Positions 34,488 through 43,793 of a DNA stretch of 64,000 bases are shown here, piece by piece. Each line of letters opens with the position of its first letter. Position 1 is the first letter of the stretch. The notes beneath the pieces are model-generated. The model was not told the DNA's origin, did not search any database, and was given only the letters and a program-made list of their open reading frames with translations. The position numbers and the translations under genes were made by a program. The stretch spans positions 1-64,000 of the forward strand of contig NZ_CP091853.1 in assembly GCF_022059845.1 (NCBI RefSeq). The letters run 5' to 3'. The stretch comes from Terrirubrum flagellatum (lineage in GTDB: Bacteria; Pseudomonadota; Alphaproteobacteria; Rhizobiales; Beijerinckiaceae).

Positions 34488-35381
34488 ATGGAAATCCGTC
34501 ACCTTCGCTACTTCATTGCCGTCGCCGAAGAAGGCAGCCTGACGGTCGCCGCCGAAAAGCGGCTGCGCACCGCGCAGCCGTCACTGAGCCGGCAGATGCG
34601 TGATCTTGAGGCCGAGCTCGGCTGCGAGCTTATGGTTCGCGGAGCCAAGGGCATTGAACTGACGGCCGCCGGTCGTGTGTTTCTTGATCACGCGCGTGCC
34701 GTGCTTGTCCAAGTCGAAGCAACGATAGAGGCCACGCGACGCGCGGCGGCGCCTACCAAGTCGTCTTTCGTTCTCGGCTTCCTGACGGGTCACGAATTTG
34801 AATGGCTGCCGGCCGTGATGGGGATTATGCGGAACGAATTGCCTAACATGCAGGTCGTCATTCACAGCCTCTCATCGCCCGATCTTGCAGACGGGCTAAT
34901 GCGGGGGAAGATCGACCTCGCTTTCCTGCGACACGAGCGCAACGCCCCAGGGATCGTCTTTACGCCGCTGGTTGATGAACCTCTGATCGTGCTCATGCCG
35001 GCTGATCACTGTTTGACGGCACACGACGCTATCACCGCCGAGGACATTGTCGGCGAGCAACTGGTCGGCGTACCCCACGACAAATCCCCGGCACTTAGGG
35101 CGGTGACCGATGCCTACGGCGCCAAGCTCGGCATTGATCTCACTCCCGATCATTATGTCGACAACCTCTCGATGGCGATGTCGCTGGTCGCATCGACCCG
35201 CGGCATTGCTCTGATGCCGCACTATGCGCGCAACCTGTTGCCGCCGACCGTCGTCAGCAGGTCGCTTGCCGGTGTGCCGCCGACAATTGACCTGTCGCTC
35301 GGCTACAATGAAGCGAATACATCGCCGCTTCTAAAGACCATCGTAGCAAAGATTGGCGATCTTAAGTTCGCCAATCGCTGA
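34488..35381 (+). CDS. LysR-family regulator
   Basis: 297 residues from ATG 34488 (MEIRHLRYFIAVAEEGSL), the standard LysR N-terminus; the open frame runs 46 codons further upstream without family similarity. HTH near 18-40 (TVAAEKRLRTAQPSLSRQM), effector domain from about 90. It resembles the HcaR/CatR/BenM side of the family. Divergent from the SDR gene across 173 bp, where an operator is expected. Confidence 0.84.
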   Translation: MEIRHLRYFIAVAEEGSLTVAAEKRLRTAQPSLSRQMRDLEAELGCELMVRGAKGIELTAAGRVFLDHARAVLVQVEATIEATRRAAAPTKSSFVLGFLTGHEFEWLPAVMGIMRNELPNMQVVIHSLSSPDLADGLMRGKIDLAFLRHERNAPGIVFTPLVDEPLIVLMPADHCLTAHDAITAEDIVGEQLVGVPHDKSPALRAVTDAYGAKLGIDLTPDHYVDNLSMAMSLVASTRGIALMPHYARNLLPPTVVSRSLAGVPPTIDLSLGYNEANTSPLLKTIVAKIGDLKFANR

Positions 35382-36042
35382 GCTTTGCGATGCCTAGTCA
35401 TGATGTGGAGCCGATTGAGGGATTGATTTCCTTAAGCGCAAGAAGACGGCGAGCATTTCGACCGACGAGGCTGACCAAGATCGCGATTTGCGATCTGCGT
35501 GCAGCCTTAACCGCCACTGCGAATTCTCAGGGAAAACAATTTCGGGCCTTGTTTGATGCACAAAAAGACGAAAAATCAAAAGCAGACCTCAGGGTTGAGG
35601 AAATTCGTGTCGCGTTAACGAAGTTGGATGACAAGTTTGGCGACGGCAAGCCCGAAAGCGTGGTCGAGGTGTAATGCCTCGACGAGGTGATCGCAGTTCT
35701 GATCCTAATAGCTCTTCCGCGGGCTACGTCCCAAGTTGATGCTGAGCGGAATCAACGACAGAGCGAAAAGTATTTGATCCTGAATTGTTTGAATTCGGCG
35801 GACTTAAGCACCGGGAGACCTTGACCTTCCGCCTAAGGCAACTCCGTATACGGCTGGTGCGAACGGCTGGTTTGGAGAAGTGGCACGAATGTCCGGTATT
35901 GGCGCTACTGAGATAAGATGAGGTCGAAGGAGAATTGAATCGCGGCAACTTATCGACAATACGCGTTTGCGAGGGCACGCGTATAGGGAACAGCTTTCAT
36001 TTTACCGCTCCATTGGCGAGCGGGTCGAAGGGAGTTTGAATG
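35382..36042. repeat. Gene-poor gap with interspersed repeat copy
   Basis: A 94-codon frame at 35390-35674 has a plausible charged C-terminus (ADLRVEEIRVALTKLDDKF) but no recognisable family; it may be a decayed gene. Bases 35877-35909 (GGCACGAATGTCCGGTATTG and following) match the TGTCCG repeat family at 30.85, 46.8 and 51.7 kb. Confidence 0.35.
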
Positions 36043-37038
36043 CTACTTCTGAGAGACGGCGTGGAGGAATACCGTCTGCCCGGGCTCGATCGCTACGTGT
36101 TCGGGTGAACCCTCGAACCTGACGCGGAAGCCATTTAGATCGTGGTCGCCAACGGCACGCTTTGCGCGCCAAGTAGCGAATTCGCCGAGTGGGCGCAGCT
36201 CCGTCACGACGGCAGGGAAGGGCCGTGCATCGCCTACCGTCAATTGCGTTGTCGCTCCGACGCGAATTCCGCCAAGTTGATCCTCTCTCATCGTAAATGC
36301 GAACCAAAGTCCGCGATCGGGAGCGAAGAGGAGCGCTGGCTTGCCGGGGCTTAGAACTTCACCGGGTTCGGCGATTAGTGTTCCGACGGCACCATTCTCC
36401 GGCGCTATAAGCGCAGTTTTACCGAGTTTAACGCGGGCGTCGGCAACGGCGGCGTCCGCCTGCAGCACCCTTGCGTCGGCGAGCGCGCGCTCCTCCGCAA
36501 TCGGCCCGTCCTTGGCGGCTTTCCATTGGGCGCGTTTTAGATCAAGGTCGGCGGCGGCCTTGGCTAGGGAGGCGCTGCTTTCGTCAAGCTGGACCCCGCT
36601 GTTGAATCCGCGCGCTGAAAGAGCGGCGACGCGCGCATTTTGTTGGCGTGCGAGCGCAAGGTTGGCTTCGGCGGACCGAACCGCGTGCGCAGCGATTTCC
36701 ACCTCTTCCGCGCGCGGTCCAGCGTAGAGACGATCGCGCTCTGCGCGCGCCGCCGCAAGCGCGGCTTCGGCTTCCACGAGGGCGGCGATCAAATCGGGGT
36801 TGTCGATGCTCGCAAGGAGAGCGCCCTTCGTCACGGTTTGACCGGGAGCTACTTCTATTCGCGCGAGACGCCCTCCAACCTCAGGTGCAATTCGAATCTC
36901 GGTGCGCCGCACCATCCCCGCAATCGGCGGTTGCGCCTGTCTTCGCGCAGGCAGAAGAGCGGCTGCGCAAACCGCCGTCGCGGAGAGCGCAGCGCAGATC
37001 TCGAGAACGATTACAACTGTGCGCCGCATTCCATTCAT
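36043..37038 (-). CDS. HlyD-family periplasmic adaptor (2)
   Basis: 331 residues from ATG 37038. One N-terminal membrane anchor (TVVIVLEICAALSATAVCAA) precedes a lipoyl half-motif (GGRLARIEVAPGQTVTKGALLASID), a long alpha-helical hairpin rich in Ala, Glu and Arg (about 90-210), and a beta-barrel region (GTLIAEPGEVLSPGKPALL). It bridges an inner-membrane transporter to the outer membrane. It overlaps the fused permease by 4 bp and ends the eight-gene minus-strand operon. Confidence 0.83.
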   Translation of the reverse strand: MNGMRRTVVIVLEICAALSATAVCAAALLPARRQAQPPIAGMVRRTEIRIAPEVGGRLARIEVAPGQTVTKGALLASIDNPDLIAALVEAEAALAAARAERDRLYAGPRAEEVEIAAHAVRSAEANLALARQQNARVAALSARGFNSGVQLDESSASLAKAAADLDLKRAQWKAAKDGPIAEERALADARVLQADAAVADARVKLGKTALIAPENGAVGTLIAEPGEVLSPGKPALLFAPDRGLWFAFTMREDQLGGIRVGATTQLTVGDARPFPAVVTELRPLGEFATWRAKRAVGDHDLNGFRVRFEGSPEHVAIEPGQTVFLHAVSQK

Positions 37039-39389
37039 CTTGTCGCCTCTAGCGAATTTCCTCGGGAGCCAAGCAGCCAAGCAGCACAGGCGTATCCGGC
37101 CGTGAGCGTCCAGAGGGAACTCCAGTCATGCCAGACGTCATGCATTGAAGCGCCCATCTGATTGAGGCGCAGCAGTCCGTCGATGCCGAAAGTCGAAGGA
37201 ATGGCAGCGCTCGCTATCTTCAATGGCTGCGGAATGGCCTCCGGAGGCCATGCGACGCCGACCAGAAAGAACAGCGGCATTCCAAGCCCCATGAGAAGAA
37301 TCACAGCGGTCTCGCGTCGCTTGGCCAGTGCGCCTACGCATTGGCCAAGGAAGCTGACCGAGAGAATAAAGGGAATCGTGAAAGCCAGCAGATCCAGAAG
37401 ATGATCGCTGGAGGCGTACCCATAAATATGAGGCAAGACAACGAGCGAGAGCGCAAAACCTGGTAGCGCAAGCGCGAGATGCGCGAGCGCTTGGCCGCCA
37501 ATTGCGGTGGGCCGGGCTCTGCATTTTCGCGCTGCGATCCCTCCCTCCGCGAAGGCCACTCCGCCGAGCGTGGCGACGCCCATCATCAGCGATTGCTGAA
37601 GGATCAAGATGAAGGCGGCGGGAACCACGTAGGAAGCGTACCCGCCGGTGGGATTGAATAACGGCTCGCTTAGAAACGCCACCGGCGAACCTCGAACGAT
37701 CGAAGCGCGATAGAGACTCCCACCCGGGCGCGCAGAGCCAACCTGCCGATCGGCGGATACGGCGGCGACGGCTTCGCTCACGCCCTGGAGCGTGCGATTG
37801 TAAAGAAGGAAATACGTGGAATCGATATAGAGCGGCAAATGCGCCGGCTGTCCTTTCAAGGTTTCGCGCTCAGAGCCGGCGGGAATGTCGAGGATGGCGA
37901 AGACCTCACGCCTTCCAAGTGCGGCCTGCGCCTCCGCAAGATTGAGCGGGCGTAGCGCGACTTCGGTTGCTTCATGCGCATTCAGCGCCTGCACGATCGC
38001 GCGGCTCACTTCGGAACGGTCATCGTCGACTACCGCGATCGGCACGTCGCGGATGAGTTGTCCTATGTAGGGTTGAGGATAGAGAACGGAGTAAAGCAAA
38101 GGGCCCATGACGATGAGGCCGAATGCGCCGGAATCTCGAAGTATCCGCGCATATTCGTTCTTGAAAGCGCGAGTGAGGCCGACCCGTTGCTCTGCGCGCT
38201 GTTCTGGCGGAGGCCCCGCGCTTCGAGGAGGATTGGGAAGGATGCTTCGCGCGTGAAGCCACGCGAGCCCGAAGAGAGCCGCAGCGAGAACGGCGAGAAT
38301 TGCAAACGGTGCGACCGCATCCTGCGAAGGTGATCCTCGCGCGGCTTGATCGAAGAGGATTTGGATGTACCAGCGCAATGGCAGCACCGCCCCCCACGCG
38401 CGTCCAAAGCCACCCATGGCGAGGATGGGGAATCCTACTCCGGCAAAGCCGAATGCCGGCGAGCACACGATGCCTGTCAAAGTGAGGCCGACGGGAAGGC
38501 TGCGCGTGAGAAGCACAAACAGCGCGCCCAAAGAGAGATAGGCCGCGATCAGGAGCGCGGCGGCAGCGCCGACAAGAATGGGATCTCCTCTAAACGCGAT
38601 CTGGAAGCCGCCGTGGATGATGAGAAGCCCGAGCACCATCATGATCGCAAAGATCACGAAATAGGGGGCAAGCTTGCCGACCAGGGCCGTCAACGGACTC
38701 TCACCCGACGTACGAAACCATTCATCTGCGGTGCGGCGCTCGCCAAACTCTGAACCGACCGCAAACGCACCAGCGATCGCGATTATGACGTGAAGGACTG
38801 TCGGCATGATCGCGCGCAAGAGAAATTGCGCATAGTTGAGAGCGGGATTGCTAAGAACATACTGCTCAACAAGCAGTGGGCCCGCCGCGACTTTGTTCGC
38901 CGCGCCCGATGTCTGCGTCTCTTCTGCCGCCGCTGCGGCTATGGCCGCCTGAATTGCGTTAGCCGCAATGTTGCCGGGCGTGAAAAACTGCTTGTTGTAG
39001 AAGGCGACAATCTGGGGCCGTCTTGCGGCGAGAAGATCGCGTTGGAAATTCGACGGAATATAAACGGCTGCGATGCTGTCGCCGGCGCGGATGGCATGCA
39101 TAGCAGCGGCGAGATCCGATGAGCGCGCCGCGATCTCCACGCCCGGCGCAGCGTTGATCGCCTGTATGAATCGTTCCGAAGTCGCAGATCGATCAGCGTC
39201 AACGACATCGATCCGTAGACCTCGGATGACCGCGTCGCTGAAGGCGCCAGCAAGCAAGAGGAACGCGATGAGAGGCGCCGCCACGACCAACAGCAATGCG
39301 ACGGGATCACGCCAAATCCACCTGACCTCGCGCGCGGCGACTGCGCTTAGGCCGGTTTCTATTTCAGGAGCGGGCGCGGAGATCGACAT
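37035..39389 (-). CDS. Fused double ABC-2-type permease
   Basis: 784 residues containing two ABC-2 (YhhJ/DUF3533-like) units in tandem. Unit 1 has a membrane segment near 30-50, a large extracytoplasmic loop (to about 190) and a membrane bundle to about 390. Unit 2 repeats the plan from about 405, with RILRDSGAFGLIVMGPLLYS, a loop beginning VPIAVVDDDRSEVSRAIV, and a final helix near 760. Such permeases normally pair with an ATPase (YbhF type), but none is encoded in this operon. The start is ATG 39389 or GTG 39395, inside the upstream HlyD gene. Confidence 0.8.
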   Translation of the reverse strand: MSISAPAPEIETGLSAVAAREVRWIWRDPVALLLVVAAPLIAFLLLAGAFSDAVIRGLRIDVVDADRSATSERFIQAINAAPGVEIAARSSDLAAAMHAIRAGDSIAAVYIPSNFQRDLLAARRPQIVAFYNKQFFTPGNIAANAIQAAIAAAAAEETQTSGAANKVAAGPLLVEQYVLSNPALNYAQFLLRAIMPTVLHVIIAIAGAFAVGSEFGERRTADEWFRTSGESPLTALVGKLAPYFVIFAIMMVLGLLIIHGGFQIAFRGDPILVGAAAALLIAAYLSLGALFVLLTRSLPVGLTLTGIVCSPAFGFAGVGFPILAMGGFGRAWGAVLPLRWYIQILFDQAARGSPSQDAVAPFAILAVLAAALFGLAWLHARSILPNPPRSAGPPPEQRAEQRVGLTRAFKNEYARILRDSGAFGLIVMGPLLYSVLYPQPYIGQLIRDVPIAVVDDDRSEVSRAIVQALNAHEATEVALRPLNLAEAQAALGRREVFAILDIPAGSERETLKGQPAHLPLYIDSTYFLLYNRTLQGVSEAVAAVSADRQVGSARPGGSLYRASIVRGSPVAFLSEPLFNPTGGYASYVVPAAFILILQQSLMMGVATLGGVAFAEGGIAARKCRARPTAIGGQALAHLALALPGFALSLVVLPHIYGYASSDHLLDLLAFTIPFILSVSFLGQCVGALAKRRETAVILLMGLGMPLFFLVGVAWPPEAIPQPLKIASAAIPSTFGIDGLLRLNQMGASMHDVWHDWSSLWTLTAGYACAAWLLGSRGNSLEATR

Positions 39390-40473
39390 AAGCACTCATG
39401 CCCGGCCGCAGTTCGGGAATATTCTCAACGGGGTAAGCGCGAACCTCGAACGTCCGGAGATCGAAATCGCCGGTCGCCCGAGTGGCCCGCCATCCCGCGT
39501 ATTCCCCACGGGTTGCGATCGTCTTGACCTGAACGGCGATTTCCCGGTCGTTAAGCGCTGGGATCCTCACCTTCACGTTGTCGCCGACTTTGAGGCGTTT
39601 CGCGAGATCCTCGCGCAGATCAAAGCGCAGCCAAACGTCGCTTAGGTCAACCAGCGAGAGAAGTGGCGCGCCGGGCGTCACATATTCTCCGATCTCAACA
39701 CCAATCTGATACACCTGCGCGCTGACGGGCGCTTTTACAGACAATTCATCGGCTTGCGCCCTGAGGGTAGCAATCGTAGCTTCCGCCCGTCGCACGCTTG
39801 CCTCTGCGACCGCGCGCTCTTCGATTGTGGCGCCAGCGAGAGCTTCGTCCAACGACGCACGCGCTTGCTGCAGAGAGCGCTGGGCGACTTCGAGCGCGGC
39901 CGTGGCTTCGTCAAGCCTCTGGACGGAGGCGTTTCCCTTTTCCGCAAGATCGCGCGTGCGTTCGAAATTCTGTTGTTGCAGTTTGAGGCTTGCCCCAGCC
40001 GCCGCCACCGAGGCTCGCCGAGCGTCGACAATTTCCTTCCGAGGGCCTACCAGAATTCGCGCCAGATCGGCGGCGGCGACGGCGCGCGCGGCTTCCGCTT
40101 CTTTCAGCCTGGTCAACAACTGCGGATTATCGATCGCGACAAGTAATTGTCCGGCTCGAACGTTCGAACCCCTTTCGATTGGGCGAGCTCCTACCCGGCC
40201 GTCAACTCGCCCTGCAATATCGACGCGGCGGGCGTCCGCCTCGCCTTGAACCAGCAGCGGTTGGGGCCGTACGGCGTACCACAGCGACAGGGCGATGATG
40301 CCCGCAACACTCGCCGCCACCACCAGCGACGCCGCTGAAGGCGACCGTCCGGCAGGTTTTTCTGTTTCAGGGCCAGGCTCTTCGACGACCGGCTGAGAGG
40401 ATAGTGCGCTATCGGTCTGTCGATCTAGATCAGTTCCGGATGGAGGCGCATATGGCAAGCCATGACCGCTCAC
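39364..40473 (-). CDS. HlyD-family periplasmic adaptor (1)
   Basis: 369 residues. A cytoplasmic proline/glutamate-rich tail of about 45 residues, one membrane anchor (SLVVAASVAGIIALSLWYAV), a lipoyl half (ARPIERGSNVRAGQLLVAID), a long helical hairpin (about 115-235) and barrel (VEIGEYVTPGAPLLSLVDL). It is a paralogue of the adaptor two genes downstream. It overlaps the Dyp peroxidase gene by 4 bp and the permease by about 26 bp. Confidence 0.83.
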   Translation of the reverse strand: MSGHGLPYAPPSGTDLDRQTDSALSSQPVVEEPGPETEKPAGRSPSAASLVVAASVAGIIALSLWYAVRPQPLLVQGEADARRVDIAGRVDGRVGARPIERGSNVRAGQLLVAIDNPQLLTRLKEAEAARAVAAADLARILVGPRKEIVDARRASVAAAGASLKLQQQNFERTRDLAEKGNASVQRLDEATAALEVAQRSLQQARASLDEALAGATIEERAVAEASVRRAEATIATLRAQADELSVKAPVSAQVYQIGVEIGEYVTPGAPLLSLVDLSDVWLRFDLREDLAKRLKVGDNVKVRIPALNDREIAVQVKTIATRGEYAGWRATRATGDFDLRTFEVRAYPVENIPELRPGMSAYVDLRARS

Positions 40474-41801
40474 GGGCGCATCTCCGTCAGCCAGCGCAGG
40501 CCATTGATCCCGGGCAAAAATACATGCTCGCCGCCACGCACCGTTGTGAACTCCTTGAGTCCCGTCAGTCGCCGTCGCGTTGGCCTCGCCGGGAAGAGAA
40601 AGTCGTCAGCCAAATCCTTTCGGCCCACGATCGGATCGGTGCGCGATCCCTGCGAAATGAAGTCTCCGTCGTTCACCCATTGCGACTGTACAAACTCAAA
40701 TTGCCGCCCCGGATTTGCGTTGATCATGGCGAGCACAATGCCGCGATCCTGCCCGTCGTCTTGGAGCGCCTCCTCCGGCAGCAATGGTCCGTAGGCCGCG
40801 CCGCGCCTGAGCACGCGGTGAAGCCGGACATCTGTGAGCGCATCTTTGAGTCCGTCGCGCGGGTTCACGCGCCGAATATGCGAGCCGAGCGGCGTCTTCC
40901 TGCCTTCTCGGTCATCATCGAAATAACTGAAAGCATTGTTTTTGAGCGGGTTGGCGACGCATGTCGGATCGTCCCGGGTTGGAGCAAGAGCGAGCGGACA
41001 TCCGCTGCGCCAACGCCCCATCATCTTTGCTGCGAGAAATTCTTGCTCGTCCAGGTTTCCAGCACTCTCGCGAAGGAAGCTCCGGAAGGCCGCGACATGC
41101 TGTCGAATTTTCCGAATCGCGATGAAGGTTCCATTCCGCCACAGTTCTTCCGGCCCGCCCGCTCGAGCGACGACGCCCAATTCATTCTTGTACCCGAGGA
41201 TGAATTCGCCCGCTTTGGCGGCTTCGCCCTGACCTGGAAGCGGCTCGCCTCCTTGTCCTTCGATGAAGGGGCGACTGATTCCGTCATGGAATCCGAAGTG
41301 CTCGCGTAACGTCGGAGGAACTCCAACGTCGAGCTTGCCGGCTAGCGATACGCCAGAAAGCCCGCCGACCGCTTCGTGCCCGATTGCGACCTTTTGATCG
41401 CGTAACGCCACGCTGCTCGCCATCACCATCACGCCGATGTCGAACCCAGTGCCGCCGTGAGGAAGATCCCAGTTCGCGGGATCGCTCTCGCCGATATCGC
41501 CGAGGAGCGCTTTCCGTGCAGCCATGCCTTGCCGGAACTCAATGGGAAATCCGGCAAGATGGTCCTCGCGCACTCCAAGCTTTCTTAGACCTTCATGGCT
41601 GAAGACGACGTTGATCCACGCTTTTTCGGGTGGATCCTCCCAATCTTGCGCCGAAGTCACATGCGGAGCGAGACGCGCCAGTAAAGTCCTGGCGGATTGC
41701 GCCTCATGAATCTCAAACAAGAGATAGGAGCCGAAATAGGGAAGGGGGCGACTGTGAAGCACCGTCCCTTGAATGTCCGAAAGCTCTAACGAGACCGGCA
41801 T
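40470..41801 (-). CDS. Dyp-type heme peroxidase
   Basis: 443 residues with the family's defining features: GFHDGISRP with catalytic Asp173, and the proximal heme ligand His308 in GSHIRRVNPRD. The ferredoxin-like double domain and C-terminal FLFPARPTRRR/FTTVRGGEHVFLPG also fit the longer C/D-type branch. It uses peroxide to oxidise dyes, phenolics or similar substrates. No Tat signal is seen, so it is probably cytoplasmic. It is coupled by a 3-bp gap to the unknown gene upstream and by overlap to the HlyD gene downstream. Confidence 0.88.
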   Translation of the reverse strand: MPVSLELSDIQGTVLHSRPLPYFGSYLLFEIHEAQSARTLLARLAPHVTSAQDWEDPPEKAWINVVFSHEGLRKLGVREDHLAGFPIEFRQGMAARKALLGDIGESDPANWDLPHGGTGFDIGVMVMASSVALRDQKVAIGHEAVGGLSGVSLAGKLDVGVPPTLREHFGFHDGISRPFIEGQGGEPLPGQGEAAKAGEFILGYKNELGVVARAGGPEELWRNGTFIAIRKIRQHVAAFRSFLRESAGNLDEQEFLAAKMMGRWRSGCPLALAPTRDDPTCVANPLKNNAFSYFDDDREGRKTPLGSHIRRVNPRDGLKDALTDVRLHRVLRRGAAYGPLLPEEALQDDGQDRGIVLAMINANPGRQFEFVQSQWVNDGDFISQGSRTDPIVGRKDLADDFLFPARPTRRRLTGLKEFTTVRGGEHVFLPGINGLRWLTEMRP

Positions 41802-41804
41802 GTG

Positions 41805-42317
41805 TCAGCCAGCTGCGTCCAGGAGATCAGAGACAGCTTTGGAAACCTTTTTCATCCTCTCGATGTCACGCACGGATACATCGGGGTGGCTGACGTAAAA
41901 GAACTCTGCTTCGATCAGACGTTCTTCCACCCATTGGGCGGCGGCCGGGCTTTGGATGCCGGGATAGCCTTCAAAGACGCCCTCGCCCATAGCGTCCAGC
42001 CATGGATGCGCACCCGCGGCAATGTCGACCAGATACGGCTTGAAATCTCCATCATAGACGACCGTGAGGAGAAATCGCGTGTCGTTGTCGAACAGGAAAC
42101 CGCGAAATTCCTGAACCGTTCCGACCCGGCCTTCCCAATATGCGGCTTCGGCTTGAAATTGTGGAAGGCGCTCGCGGAACAGCTTCGCGCCGCCCGGCGC
42201 GACCTTTCCAATCATCGTGAGCTCGCCGCGCTTGCCGATGCGCTTCCCCGGTCCGTCCGGCTGGCGCGCGATGACTTGCGCCATCGCCGTTCGCTCATTC
42301 TGCTGAATGTCGCTCAT
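41805..42317 (-). CDS. Uncharacterised peroxidase-linked protein
   Basis: 170 residues, no signal peptide or membrane segment. A central region (GGAKLFRERLPQFQAEA, then EFRGFLFDNDTRFLLTVVYD) is predicted alpha/beta with the look of a ferredoxin-like or stress-response barrel. The C-terminus is helical and Lys/Asp-rich. The gene sits between the NTF2-like and Dyp peroxidase genes with a 4-bp overlap and a 3-bp gap. I do not recognise a characterised family; a partner role for the peroxidase is inferred from position. Confidence 0.7.
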   Translation of the reverse strand: MSDIQQNERTAMAQVIARQPDGPGKRIGKRGELTMIGKVAPGGAKLFRERLPQFQAEAAYWEGRVGTVQEFRGFLFDNDTRFLLTVVYDGDFKPYLVDIAAGAHPWLDAMGEGVFEGYPGIQSPAAAQWVEERLIEAEFFYVSHPDVSVRDIERMKKVSKAVSDLLDAAG

Positions 42318-42739
42318 ATGCTCCGCTCCTTGCGCGTGAAGTTGAATTCGAGATGCCGTTTCATGGTTTCCGTGTCGAGAAATTCGCGTTGGTAAATCAT
42401 CCGCCCGCGCGCCCAGCGGCCGAAAACCGCAAAAGTAGTGTTGAAGAAGCAGCCGGAGCTGTAGCTAGTGCCTGTGATGCGGGCGACGGAGGCGCTGCGT
42501 GACCCATCGTAGCTCGTGAAAAGCTCGATATAGGAATCACAATCGACTCTGGCGTCTGGAAATGTTTCGCAAAATCTGCGCGCTTTTTCGAGATGGTCCG
42601 CTTTGCCGTGCTGACGCGTCTCGCCCGTTGCAAAACCGATAAATTCTTCCGCCAGGAATTCGCCATATGATTTCCAATCACGGGCGTTCCATGCGCGATC
42701 GATCGCTTGCATTTTCGCCAATGTCGTGCGGGCCGCCAA
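42314..42739 (-). CDS. NTF2/SnoaL-like protein
   Basis: About 141 residues of the cone-shaped NTF2-like fold: MQAIDRAWNARDWKSYGEFL, ARVDCDSYIELFTSYDGS, and FFNTTFAVFGRWARGRMIYQREFLD. The ligand or reaction is unknown. The open frame starts inside the catalase-like gene. I prefer TTG 42739, placed 1 bp after that gene's stop with a GGAG ribosome-binding site; ATG 42712 is the alternative. It overlaps the next gene by 4 bp. Confidence 0.72.
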   Translation of the reverse strand: MAARTTLAKMQAIDRAWNARDWKSYGEFLAEEFIGFATGETRQHGKADHLEKARRFCETFPDARVDCDSYIELFTSYDGSRSASVARITGTSYSSGCFFNTTFAVFGRWARGRMIYQREFLDTETMKRHLEFNFTRKERSI

Positions 42740-42740
42740 C

Positions 42741-43712
42741 TCACGCTCCGTCTTTCGCGTGATCGCCTTGAATCGAACGCCAGCCGCCGCTTCGTCGTGC
42801 AGCGGAAACTTCGTAGACCCCTCGCCGAATTTGAAGAATCGGATCGTCGGTCGGTTCAATGCCATCCACCAACATAGTGGGGTCGTGATTCATCACATGG
42901 TCGCCAACGTCCTCCTCGGTAATGGGCGATAGCAGTTTCAGCCGTCCAATATCGATGCGCTTGCGACCTTTTGGCCACAGGGCGGTCGCGTCGTTGAGCG
43001 GGTCGCCGTCTTCGGCAAGCTCAAGCACAAAGTCGAACTCGGCGCCGACGCCAGATAGCAGGCGGTGCTCGAGCTCCCGATACAGGCTATCGACTTCCGA
43101 TTGCGCCAGAGAAGCGACTGGCTGACCTTTTGTGCCCGAGACTGGCGCCCAGTGGCATCGTGCATGAGTCGCATTTCCCGCTTCATTCAAGAAGCGGAAC
43201 ACGTGGACGGCGTTAAACTCGGTATGGGCGAAGCTGACGGGAGCAGGACTCTCGGCGCGCATCTTCAGCACTTGCGCCGTATTCGCATTGTTAGCCAGGA
43301 AAGCTTGAAGCGCCGTCTTGTTAATCGGGCCGCCTGGCTCCGTCGGAAGTCCGGCTTCGAGTAAAGCGAGAAATTGTTCAACACTATTCGCAACGAACAA
43401 CTTCTGGCTCAACATCACGACGTGCGTGACGCGTCCATCCGGCAGGTAGAAACGAGTCGCCATTCCGACTGTGTTGCCGAAATGCGCGAACGGATCGCCG
43501 CCGCCTTTCGAGAATCGCACGGTTACGGGGATCTCGTCGCCTTGCATATGGACGGCGCGCGTAAATTGGGCTGCCTTTGCGTTGGCGACGAAGACTCCGC
43601 GATAAAGCCTGCCATCCGCGTGGAGCGCGCGATGCTTGGGGTAGTCCCCAAGAATCCGCTTTATTTTTGTAACGATCTCCTCAGCGGAGCGATATTGGCT
43701 GTTCTGCGGCAA
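42741..43712 (-). CDS. Catalase-related heme peroxidase (SrpA-like short form)
   Basis: 323 residues, the short catalase-core type. The distal His is in HRALHADGRLYRGVF near residue 29, catalase-like VTVRFSKGGGDPFAHFG follows, the candidate distal Asn is in SQKLFVANS near 105, and the proximal Tyr is in RRGVYEVSAARR near the C-terminus. It lacks the NADPH-binding and C-terminal domains of full catalases. Such proteins can act as peroxidases or organic-hydroperoxide-using enzymes. It is the first enzyme gene of the operon, 81 bp after the regulator. Confidence 0.83.
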   Translation of the reverse strand: MPQNSQYRSAEEIVTKIKRILGDYPKHRALHADGRLYRGVFVANAKAAQFTRAVHMQGDEIPVTVRFSKGGGDPFAHFGNTVGMATRFYLPDGRVTHVVMLSQKLFVANSVEQFLALLEAGLPTEPGGPINKTALQAFLANNANTAQVLKMRAESPAPVSFAHTEFNAVHVFRFLNEAGNATHARCHWAPVSGTKGQPVASLAQSEVDSLYRELEHRLLSGVGAEFDFVLELAEDGDPLNDATALWPKGRKRIDIGRLKLLSPITEEDVGDHVMNHDPTMLVDGIEPTDDPILQIRRGVYEVSAARRSGGWRSIQGDHAKDGA

Positions 43713-43793
43713 GGCAGCCTCCGACGCGGCTCAAAGGCGAGCTTTGCGAGACTATGACTTTCCGGAGCGGGAAGGGCAGTGAGGCTGCGAGCG

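Noticed and set aside
35390-35674. 94-codon plus-strand frame after the LysR gene
   Set aside because: The charged C-terminus looks protein-like, but there is no recognisable family and no upstream signals, so it is only mentioned within the gap entry.
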